A DNA stretch of 20,267 nucleotides from assembly GCA_964493015.1 (NCBI GenBank), contig CAZBLU010000029.1, positions 1 to 20,267 of the forward strand, written 5' to 3'. Position numbers and translations under genes: made by a program. The notes beneath the pieces are model-generated. The model had not been told where the DNA came from and made no database searches. It saw only the letters and a program-made list of their open reading frames with translations. This document shows positions 6,409 through 13,179 of the stretch, in pieces; position 1 is the first letter of the stretch, and each line of letters starts with the position of its first letter. Source of the DNA: Caldimicrobium sp964493015 (GTDB lineage: Bacteria > Desulfobacterota > Thermodesulfobacteria > Thermodesulfobacteriales > Thermodesulfobacteriaceae).

Positions 6409-7782
6409 TTATGAATATTTCTTTAAATAGTTTTGAAAGTGTTTTTTAGAGAGGAGGCTATGAGGGGTCATTTTACGGATTCTTCCATAGATTGCCCTCT
6501 CAGGGAAAGGTCTATCAAAGGCACCAAAACACCAGGAGATGCCAGCATAACCATTTGGATCCCTTCCATCAAGGGCATACTTGTCATTGAGATAACAGGC
6601 ATAGTCAAAGGCTATCTTTGGATGAGGGGTCCATTCAAGGAGTTTTTTACACCAATACATGCGTATATAGTTGTGAATGGTTCCCTTGGTTAAAAGCTCT
6701 CTCTGGGCTGCATTCCAATAGGGATCAAGAGTTGAGGCATTTTCAAGGTCAGCTAACTCATAGAGGATCTCTCTCCTATCAGTGAGGTGTCTTTCTAAGG
6801 TTTCCCTTGCCCAGGCTGGAAGCCCTTCGTATTGGTTGTATAGGGGATTATACCAGGCATAATTTCTGGCAAGCTCTCTCCAGACTATAAGTTCATTCAC
6901 TAAGGATTGCACATTGGCATCTTCAAAGGGAGCAACTTTAAAGAGTTCTCTAAGGATTTGCACCGGCGAAATCTGCCCATATCTCAGGTAGGGACTCAAC
7001 TCAGTGGTGGCCTGAAAGCCTGGATCTGAGCGCATACTTGCATAGTAGGGCAATCGCTCTTGTAGAAAGATTTGAAGCCTCCTCTGAGCCTCATCCTCCC
7101 CACCTTGGAAATAACTCACTGGAGGCACGCTTTTGTCAATCTGCAGTTTTTCAAGGTAGTTGGCTAAAGTTGCTTCTTCCCAAGCTTGAGGAATCTCAAG
7201 CTCAAGGGAGGATACCTTAGGCTCAAGTAGAGGAACCTCTTCCAGAAAGTAGAATAGGTATTTCATGAGTTTTGGCCTAAGAGTGCGGGCATAGGGCTCA
7301 GCTTTGTTAGAGGCAGTCTCCACAGGAACGACAACCTCACCTTCAACCTCTATCACGGGAATATCTACTGCTTCAAGAACCTTCTTTCTCCAAACTCTTT
7401 GATGACGCAAATAGCCTCTATCAAGGACAAGAAGTGAAGCCTCTCGAGCTAACTTAATAGCCCCCTCTGGAGGATCTTCTTTAAGGATTACTAAACGGAT
7501 ACCTCGTTCTCTTAGTTTTTTCTTGACCTTAAGTATGCCTTCAAGCATAAAAGTGTAGTAGCGAAGATTGGAATAACGATAGCGGTCAGTTAATCCAAAG
7601 TAGACAAGAAGAGGTTTTTTCAATTCGTTTGCCCAAAAAAGGGCTGACTCTAAGGCATGATTAAAGGTAGCCCTTTGACTTGCCTCCATAAAATAGAGGA
7701 CATATCTTCCTTCCTCTTTAAGAGGGGTTTTTTTGAGGAGGTGAATCCTCTCTCTGCGCAAAAAAGTTGGTAAAGAGAGCAT
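6409..7782 (-). CDS. phr: Class II CPD photolyase (deoxyribodipyrimidine photo-lyase)
   Basis: 457 residues, the normal length for class II photolyases. The enzyme uses reduced FAD and light to split cyclobutane pyrimidine dimers in DNA. The N-terminal alpha/beta domain (about 25-170) opens with YVLYFMEASQRATFNHAL, comparable to the YWM.RDQR..DNWAL motif of the class, and contains the LRPKLMKYLF segment. The C-terminal FAD-binding domain has LVNELIVWRELARNY, TKGTIHNYIRMYWCKKLLEW and the very characteristic ALDGRDPNGYAGISWCFG followed by DRPFPERAIYGRIR. Several Trp residues that could form the electron-transfer chain are present. The ATG at 7782 lies 2 bases after the stop of the psiE-like gene and lacks a clear ribosome site, so translation is probably coupled. 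A light-dependent repair enzyme implies exposure to sunlight at some point, as in surface hot springs; this is inference. Confidence 0.95.
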   Translation of the reverse strand: MLSLPTFLRRERIHLLKKTPLKEEGRYVLYFMEASQRATFNHALESALFWANELKKPLLVYFGLTDRYRYSNLRYYTFMLEGILKVKKKLRERGIRLVILKEDPPEGAIKLAREASLLVLDRGYLRHQRVWRKKVLEAVDIPVIEVEGEVVVPVETASNKAEPYARTLRPKLMKYLFYFLEEVPLLEPKVSSLELEIPQAWEEATLANYLEKLQIDKSVPPVSYFQGGEDEAQRRLQIFLQERLPYYASMRSDPGFQATTELSPYLRYGQISPVQILRELFKVAPFEDANVQSLVNELIVWRELARNYAWYNPLYNQYEGLPAWARETLERHLTDRREILYELADLENASTLDPYWNAAQRELLTKGTIHNYIRMYWCKKLLEWTPHPKIAFDYACYLNDKYALDGRDPNGYAGISWCFGAFDRPFPERAIYGRIRKMTPHSLLSKKHFQNYLKKYS

Positions 7783-7784
7783 GT

Positions 7785-8228
7785 TTAAGTTTTGCTTTGT
7801 TCTTCAAGGCCTTTCTTTTGGGGCTTAAAGATGACAGCTAAGGTCCTTGCAATGACAAGGGATAAGATTCCTAAGGACCAAAATATAATATCCCAACCTT
7901 TTATGTTGCCTGCAAAGATATAGATCATAAACTCTCTGATCACAAAGGCAATAATTATCTCAACAAGAATTTCAGCTCTAACTCTTTCATGTTCAAAATA
8001 ATCTACAAAAGCCCTAACTAACTCTAAAAGGATGATCACTGAGAGGACGTTGGTAACCAAATCCTTGAAACCAAGCCTAACAGTAGCCTCAGTGATGACC
8101 AGGCCTAAGTCCAAGATTGTCCTGATAAGGCCTACAAAAATAGAGAAAATTAAGATAATTACAGTAATATTGAAGGCAAGTTTAGTAAAAAATTGATAAA
8201 GTTTTATAACTCTTGCTTGAAAATTCAT
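7785..8228 (-). CDS. PsiE-like small integral membrane protein
   Basis: 147 residues with four predicted membrane helices (about 18-36, 58-77, 87-106 and 114-134). The central segment VLSVIILLELVRAFVDYFEHERVRAEILVEIIIAFVIRE matches the pattern of the phosphate-starvation-inducible PsiE family (PF06146): LLEL.RA followed by a charged H.R....E.....A..RE block. The molecular function of the family is unknown. In E. coli psiE expression responds to phosphate and carbon supply. No Pho box is recognised here. Its stop is 2 bases before the photolyase ATG, so the two are cotranscribed, and the antiporter lies 70 bases upstream on the same strand. Confidence 0.8.
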   Translation of the reverse strand: MNFQARVIKLYQFFTKLAFNITVIILIFSIFVGLIRTILDLGLVITEATVRLGFKDLVTNVLSVIILLELVRAFVDYFEHERVRAEILVEIIIAFVIREFMIYIFAGNIKGWDIIFWSLGILSLVIARTLAVIFKPQKKGLEEQSKT

Positions 8229-8263
8229 GATTGAGCCCTTTCTTATAGAGAAAAACCTACCAT

Positions 8264-8284
8264 AAAAAGAGCTTTTGACAAGCT
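8264..8284 (-). terminator. Weak hairpin with T-run after the antiporter gene
   Basis: AGCTT (8270-8274) and AAGCT (8280-8284) form a 5-bp stem with a 5-base loop. On the minus strand it is followed by CTTTTT (8264-8269). This could attenuate transcription between the antiporter and the psiE-like gene, but the stem is short and AT-rich, so read-through is likely. Confidence 0.25.
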
Positions 8285-8298
8285 ATTTTTATTTGGTA

Positions 8299-9495
8299 TT
8301 ATTCTTTCCACATTAATTTAAGCACAAATGGAGCAACTAATGTTGTTATGGCTACCACGAAAATTATACTTGCATAAGTAAAGTCATCGAAGACCTTGGA
8401 AATCCTGCCAAACTCTGCAAAAATTAATCCCACTTCACCTCTTGGGAGCATGGAAAACCCTACGCTCAGTTTTTCCCTTAGAGTGCCTCTTACAACAAAA
8501 CCTGAAAGGATTTTACTTAAGAAGGCAACTAAAGTAATCCCTAAACTTACTTTCCAAAAGTATAAAGAGGTAAAATCAATAGCTTTTAGATTGAGTTGTA
8601 ACCCCACATGGACAAAAAATATAGGAGTAAACACCCACATCATAGGTTCTATAGTTCCCTCTACTCGTCTAACTATTTCTTTTGCAGGTTGAATGCTTAC
8701 AGCAAAGGGGATAATAAATCTCCTTGAAAAGGCTAAGCCTGCTGTAAATGCTCCTAAGATTTCAGGAGATCCTACCATGTGAGCTAAATATGCAAAGAGA
8801 AGAATAAGAGCAATTACTGTAGGAGGCACGAAGTCTAATGTATTTAATTTTTGTGAAGTGTAAGAGATGAAATAAGCAAAAAGCTTGCCTGCAAAAGGTG
8901 CAAGGATAAAAAAGGTAGTGATATATAAAAGGATAACTAAGTTTGCATTAATATCAACTGTTTGGGTCTTGGCAAATTCATATAAGATGGAAAGCACTAT
9001 CACTCCTAAAATATCATCAAGCACAGCAGCACCAAGCACAATTTGAGAAAATCTCTCTTGAATCTTACCGATATCCTCAAGAACTCTTACAGTAATTCCT
9101 ATGCTTGTGGCTGTAAGTGTTCCTCCAATAAAAAGCGATGTTATTGAAGAGAATCCAAAAATATAGTAAGAGATTAAATAACCGAAGATAAAGGGTAAAC
9201 TGGCTCCAATTATAGCTACTAAAAAGGCATATAGGCCTACTTTACGAAGTTGAGATGTATCTACTTCTAAACCTATATGAAATAAAAGTAAAATTATTCC
9301 AAGTTCTGCTAAAAGTTTCAAGACTTCGTTGACTGGTATTATGCCAAACACACTTTGTCCAAGCAGAATTCCCACAAATATTTCCCCAATCACTGAGGGT
9401 AAACCATACCTTGCAAATATATCCCCTGTAATTCTGGCAAAGAGTAATATTATCGCTATGTGAAGTAAAATGGTATGTAGTTCCAAAGTTTGCAT
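8299..9495 (-). CDS. CPA2-family monovalent cation/proton antiporter
   Basis: 398 residues, almost entirely hydrophobic, with about 12 membrane helices as expected for a Na+/H+ or K+/H+ antiporter of the KefB/GerN/NapA group (PF00999) in the inner membrane. Family landmarks are GLPSVIGEIFVGILLG (31-46), LLLFHIGLEVD (69-79), TATSIGITVRVLEDIG (128-143), the ion-binding Asp pair D160-D161 in GAAVLDDILGVI, and LPRGEVGLIFAEFG near the C-terminus. The protein ends right after the last helix with no TrkA-N (RCK) or TrkA-C regulatory domain, so it is the short GerN/NapA form and not KefB/KefC. The transported ion is not decided by sequence; a double-Asp motif usually accompanies electrogenic Na+/H+ exchange. 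The ATG at 9495 has GGGGAGA about 8 bases upstream. A role in pH or sodium homeostasis is inferred. Confidence 0.93.
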   Translation of the reverse strand: MQTLELHTILLHIAIILLFARITGDIFARYGLPSVIGEIFVGILLGQSVFGIIPVNEVLKLLAELGIILLLFHIGLEVDTSQLRKVGLYAFLVAIIGASLPFIFGYLISYYIFGFSSITSLFIGGTLTATSIGITVRVLEDIGKIQERFSQIVLGAAVLDDILGVIVLSILYEFAKTQTVDINANLVILLYITTFFILAPFAGKLFAYFISYTSQKLNTLDFVPPTVIALILLFAYLAHMVGSPEILGAFTAGLAFSRRFIIPFAVSIQPAKEIVRRVEGTIEPMMWVFTPIFFVHVGLQLNLKAIDFTSLYFWKVSLGITLVAFLSKILSGFVVRGTLREKLSVGFSMLPRGEVGLIFAEFGRISKVFDDFTYASIIFVVAITTLVAPFVLKLMWKE

Positions 9496-9660
9496 GTGAA
9501 TTGTCTCCCCATGTTTTATTTCCTTTTAAACTTTGCCCTATAGCAAATTAGCTCTTACTTTTTAAAGAGATAGAATTGCACATCAATAGGGCAGGGGCAT
9601 AGGAGAACAGAGATTTATTTATAGTAGATTCCAGGGAGTAAATCATATTTGTAAGCATAA

Positions 9661-9732
9661 TGGAGATGAGGGGATTTGAACCCCCGACCTCCGGAGTGCG
9701 ATTCCGGCGCTCTCCCGCTGAGCTACATCCCC
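9661..9732 (-). tRNA. tRNA-Ala (anticodon CGC)
   Basis: The minus strand from 9732 to 9661 folds as a 72-base tRNA. The acceptor stem is GGGGATG/CATCTCC with a G3-U70 wobble, the alanine identity element. The D arm is GCTC...GAGC. The anticodon arm is CCGGA-ATCGCAC-TCCGG with anticodon CGC (9698-9700), and the T arm is GGGGG-TTCAAAT-CCCCT. The discriminator base is A, and CCA is not encoded (the next bases read TTA), so tRNA nucleotidyltransferase must add it. It decodes GCG. The 5' end is only 10 bases after the rpsT stop codon, so it is probably processed from an rpsT-tRNA transcript. Confidence 0.97.
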
Positions 9733-9742
9733 AGCAAATATC

Positions 9743-10021
9743 TTAGGCTTGAACCCTTGCCTTCATTTGATTAAGCTTTGAGAAAAGTTTAGAAATTTTA
9801 TTGGCAGCCTTGTTTTTGTGTAATATCCCCTTGCTTACGCCTTTGTGAAGCAACCCTTGGGTTACCCTAAGCTGCTTCTCTGCAGACTCCAAGTCTCCCT
9901 TTTCCAAAAGGCTCAGGAATTTTTTAATCTCCGTTTTTAAGCGGGTTTTAAACATGCGATTTCTAAGCCTTCTTTTTTCACTTTGCCTCCAAGCCTTTTC
10001 AGCAGATTTGTGTTGTGGCAC
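9743..10021 (-). CDS. rpsT: Ribosomal protein S20
   Basis: 92 residues, highly basic and helical, the normal size for the 30S protein S20 that binds the 5' domain and helix 44 of 16S rRNA. Landmarks are HKSAEKAWRQSEKRRLRNR near the N-terminus, LHKGVSKGILHKNKAANKISKL near the C-terminus, and a tail rich in Lys and Arg. The start is GTG at 10021, with an AAAGGAGG ribosome site 8 bases upstream. A non-ATG start is interesting because E. coli rpsT uses UUG and is autoregulated at initiation; a similar control here is only a guess. It is transcribed leftward from a promoter that shares its -35 box with the purL promoter and continues into tRNA-Ala. Confidence 0.96.
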   Translation of the reverse strand: MPQHKSAEKAWRQSEKRRLRNRMFKTRLKTEIKKFLSLLEKGDLESAEKQLRVTQGLLHKGVSKGILHKNKAANKISKLFSKLNQMKARVQA

Positions 10022-10029
10022 AGCCTTTT

Positions 10030-10038
10030 CCTCCTTTT
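10030..10038 (-). promoter_or_regulatory. Shine-Dalgarno site deciding the GTG start of rpsT
   Basis: Minus-strand AAAAGGAGG lies 8 bases before the GTG at 10021. It supports this start over the ATG at codon 23. Confidence 0.7.
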
Positions 10039-10053
10039 AAGAATTTTTCTCTA

Positions 10054-10081
10054 AATTTAATCTTATTTTGACCATTGTCAA
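10054..10081 (-). promoter_or_regulatory. rpsT promoter
   Basis: On the minus strand a perfect -35 TTGACA (10076-10081) is followed after 16 bases by TAAATT (10054-10059). Transcription would begin near 10047, giving a leader of about 25 bases that carries the rpsT ribosome site. The -35 bases coincide with those of the rightward purL promoter. Confidence 0.65.
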
Positions 10082-10103
10082 CCGAGGAGTTAAATGGTAT
10101 ATT
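10075..10103 (+). promoter_or_regulatory. purL operon promoter, extended -10
   Basis: TTGTCA (10075-10080), a 17-base spacer, then TATATT (10098-10103), with TG at 10095-10096 forming an extended -10 (TGnTATATT). This is close to the sigma-70 consensus. The predicted transcription start is 10110-10111, 2-3 bases before the ATG at 10113, so the purL message would be leaderless or nearly so. Confidence 0.7.
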
Positions 10104-10112
10104 CAATCTTTA

Positions 10113-13100
10113 ATGAGGACTCACCGCATAGAGGTATTTCTAAAGAAAGGTCTAAGAGATAGCCATTCCGCAAAGATTCTCAAAAAAATCAGACGTGATC
10201 TACAGATTAATCTTGAGGCCCTTTGGTTTATTAGGGTCTACCTTGTGGAAGGAGACTTTAGCCCAGAAATCCTTCAAAAATTTGCTGAATCAGCTTTGAC
10301 TGATCCTGTAATTGAGGAATATACTCTGGATACCCCCTCTTGGCCAAAGATTGGTTTTGACTTTGATTGGGCCTTAGAGATAGGCTTTCGCCCAGGGGTT
10401 ACTGATAATGAGGGGAAAACTGCTGAGGAGGCCTTAAGCTATCTCTTAGAAAGGCCTCTTAACCCTGAGGAAGAAGCCGTCTACTATGCAAGGCTCCTCC
10501 TTATAAGGGGTGACCTAACCAAAGCTCAAGTAGAAAAGATAGCTCGAGATCTCCTTGCTAATGAACTTATTGAACGCTGGTTTATCCTCTCTAAAGAGGA
10601 GGCCAAGGAAAGATGGTTTCAATATCCTCCCCCCCGGGTTACCGAGTATTTCCCCCCGATTGTGGAGACCTTTGATTTGGCCAAATTATCTGACCAAGAG
10701 TTATTAGAACTTTCCAAGAAGAGGCTTCTTGCCCTAAATCTGGAAGAAATGAAGACTATTCAAGCCTATTTTCAAAGAGAGGATTTTGTTAAAATTAGAG
10801 AGGCCCATGGGCTCACCCAAGAAATTACTGATGTAGAGCTTGAAAGCCTTGCCCAGACCTGGTCAGAACACTGTAAACACAAGATCTTTAATGCCAAAAT
10901 TACTTATAGGGATCTGGAAAAGGGGCAAAGCCTGGAAATAGATAGTCTTTTTAAGAGTTATATAAAAAGAGCTACAGAAGAGATTCGTAGAGCCAAAGGG
11001 GAGAGAGATTTTTGCCTCTCTGTCTTTGTGGACAATGCAGGGGTTATAAAGCTTGATGATAAATGGGCCTTTGCCTTCAAGGTAGAGACTCATAACAGCC
11101 CCTCAGCTCTTGATCCTTATGGAGGAGCTCTTACTGGAATTGTTGGGGTAAATAGGGATCCCTTGGGCACAGGAAAAGGAGCAAAGCTTATTTTCAATAC
11201 AGATGTCTTTTGCTTTGCACCTCCTGACTGGGATAAGCCTCTACCCCCTCGAATTCTTCATCCCAAGAGGATTTTTGAGGGAGTTAGAGAGGGGGTTGAG
11301 CATGGGGGAAATCAGAGTGGTATCCCCACTGTGAATGGCTCTATCGTTTTTGATCCCCGTTTTTTGGGTAAACCACTTGTATATTGTGGCACAGGCGGGA
11401 TAATTCCCTTGGAAGTTAAGGGTAGCCCTGGTTGGGAGAAGAGGGCTCGTCCTGGGGACCTTGTGGTGATGGTTGGAGGAAAGATTGGGAAGGACGGAAT
11501 TCATGGGGCTACCTTTTCCTCTGAGGCCCTTCATGAGGGCTCTCCTGCAACAGCTGTCCAAATTGGGGACCCTATAACCCAAAAAAAGATGCTTGATTTC
11601 TTGCTCTTAGCCCGAGATATGGGGCTTTATAATTCTATTACTGATAATGGAGCAGGTGGGCTTTCCTCTTCTGTTGGGGAGATGGCTAAAGAGGCAGGAG
11701 GCGCTAAAATTGACCTTGCCAAGGCCCCTTTGAAATATCCTGGACTTAGGCCCTGGGAGATTTTGGTTTCTGAAAGCCAAGAGAGGATGACTGTAGCTGT
11801 GCCTCCAGAGAAAATTGAAGAGTTTTTAGCCCTTGCAAATAAAATGGGGGTTCAGGCAACGGTCCTTGGTAACTTTGAGGATACAGGCTATTTCCATGTG
11901 CTTTATGAGGGTAAAACAGTAGCCCTGTTACCCCTTGAGTTCCTCCACGAGGGGGTTCCCCAGTTAAAGTTGATAGCGGAATGGAAAAGACCTGAGTTTC
12001 CTGAAAGAGTGGAAGTGCCCTATCCAGAGGATTTTAAAGGCCTTTTGAAGAGGATCTTGCGGAGCTATAATGTCTGTTCAAAAGAATATGTGGTAAGGCA
12101 GTATGATCATGAAGTGCAAGGGGGAAGTGTCATTAAGCCCCTTTGTGGGGTGAAGGAGGATGGGCCAAGTGATGCAGCGGTTTTGAGGTATGACTTGGAG
12201 AGTGAGGCAGGACTTGTAGTGGCCCACGGGATTTGTCCCAAATTTTCCGATTACGATACCTATTACATGGCTGCTAATGCTATTGATGAAGCGGTGAGAA
12301 ATGCCGTTTGTGTAGGGGCAGACATTGAATTTATGGCAGGTCTCGATAATTTCTGCTGGTGCGACCCCATAGAGAGTGAGAAAACCCCAGATGGGAGATA
12401 CAAACTTGCCCAGCTTGTGAGGGCAAATATGGCCCTCTATGACTATACAAAGGCCTATGGGATCCCTTGTATCTCTGGAAAGGACTCAATGAAAAATGAC
12501 TACTTAATGGCCCTTGGGCTAAAGGAAGGAGATGAGAATCCCTATGGTGTAGGCGTGATCTTACCTGATGGGAGCTTAAAGATTTCAATTCCGCCTACCC
12601 TTTTATTTTCTGTGGTTTCCAAAATACCCAAGATTGAACTTGCTCAGACTATGGAGGTCAAGGGGCCTAAAGCCTTAGTCTATCTTCTTGGGGAGACGGC
12701 AGAGGAACTTGCTGGCTCAGAATATTTTAATCTTCTTGGGATTATGGGTGGAAAAGTGCCTAAACCCAAGGCAGAGCTTAATAGAGAAATCTATTTAAGG
12801 CTTAGAGATGCCATTTATGAGAGTCTTGTAGCCTCAGCCCACGACTGTTCAGATGGAGGCCTTGGGGTAGCTCTTGCGGAAAAGGCCTTCTCTGGAGGCT
12901 GGGGAATGGTTGTTGATCTTGGGGCAATCCCTTTTAAGGGTGAAAGGAGAGAGGACTTTATCCTCTTCTCTGAGAGTGCAGGAAGAATAGTGGTTACAGT
13001 GCCTAAGGAGCATAGATCAGAGTTTGAGGCCCTTTTTAAGGGGCTTCCCTGTTATCTTATTGGAGAGACGGTGGAAGAGCCCTTTTTAACCATCAAGGGA

Positions 13101-13178
13101 TTGCAAGGAGAGGATATACTTAAGGCTACCCTTGAGGAGCTAAAAAAGGCCTGGCAGGAGCCTTTTGCTGACTGGTAA
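10113..13178 (+). CDS. purL: Phosphoribosylformylglycinamidine synthase PurL with two N-terminal PurS-like units
   Basis: 1021 residues from the ATG at 10113. The enzyme converts FGAR to FGAM with ATP and glutamine-derived ammonia in purine synthesis. Two PurS-like units come first: residues 4-72 (RIEVFLKKGLRD...LVEGD...VIEEY) and 86-160 (ALEIGFRPGVTD...LIRGD...LIERW). A linker follows (about 185-240), then the catalytic PurL part with SLAQTWSEHCKHKIF (H253), KVETHNSPSALDPYGGA (323-339), PYDHEVQG-like QYDHEVQGG, SGKDSMKND and SAHDCSDGGLG. No glutaminase domain follows, so a separate PurQ is needed. An upstream in-frame TTG at 10068 would add 15 residues, but they lie inside the promoter and add nothing to the PurS fold. 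There is no ribosome site, consistent with a leaderless start. purL is first in a five-gene operon, 1 base before hisD. Confidence 0.95.
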   Translation: MRTHRIEVFLKKGLRDSHSAKILKKIRRDLQINLEALWFIRVYLVEGDFSPEILQKFAESALTDPVIEEYTLDTPSWPKIGFDFDWALEIGFRPGVTDNEGKTAEEALSYLLERPLNPEEEAVYYARLLLIRGDLTKAQVEKIARDLLANELIERWFILSKEEAKERWFQYPPPRVTEYFPPIVETFDLAKLSDQELLELSKKRLLALNLEEMKTIQAYFQREDFVKIREAHGLTQEITDVELESLAQTWSEHCKHKIFNAKITYRDLEKGQSLEIDSLFKSYIKRATEEIRRAKGERDFCLSVFVDNAGVIKLDDKWAFAFKVETHNSPSALDPYGGALTGIVGVNRDPLGTGKGAKLIFNTDVFCFAPPDWDKPLPPRILHPKRIFEGVREGVEHGGNQSGIPTVNGSIVFDPRFLGKPLVYCGTGGIIPLEVKGSPGWEKRARPGDLVVMVGGKIGKDGIHGATFSSEALHEGSPATAVQIGDPITQKKMLDFLLLARDMGLYNSITDNGAGGLSSSVGEMAKEAGGAKIDLAKAPLKYPGLRPWEILVSESQERMTVAVPPEKIEEFLALANKMGVQATVLGNFEDTGYFHVLYEGKTVALLPLEFLHEGVPQLKLIAEWKRPEFPERVEVPYPEDFKGLLKRILRSYNVCSKEYVVRQYDHEVQGGSVIKPLCGVKEDGPSDAAVLRYDLESEAGLVVAHGICPKFSDYDTYYMAANAIDEAVRNAVCVGADIEFMAGLDNFCWCDPIESEKTPDGRYKLAQLVRANMALYDYTKAYGIPCISGKDSMKNDYLMALGLKEGDENPYGVGVILPDGSLKISIPPTLLFSVVSKIPKIELAQTMEVKGPKALVYLLGETAEELAGSEYFNLLGIMGGKVPKPKAELNREIYLRLRDAIYESLVASAHDCSDGGLGVALAEKAFSGGWGMVVDLGAIPFKGERREDFILFSESAGRIVVTVPKEHRSEFEALFKGLPCYLIGETVEEPFLTIKGLQGEDILKATLEELKKAWQEPFADW

Positions 13179-13179
13179 G

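Noticed and set aside
9496..9660. Terminator or promoter between the tRNA and the antiporter gene
   Set aside because: The 165 bases contain no convincing hairpin with a T-run. A weak TGCTATAGG extended -10 on the minus strand lacks a good -35, so I did not call it.
10068..10112. Longer purL start at TTG 10068
   Set aside because: The extra 15 codons fall on the -35, spacer and -10 of a near-consensus promoter and do not extend the PurS-like domain.
11241..11582. Antisense open frame inside purL, and similar ones inside hisD and ftsH
   Set aside because: These are shadows of strongly conserved genes on the other strand; their translations show no recognisable motifs and no ribosome sites.
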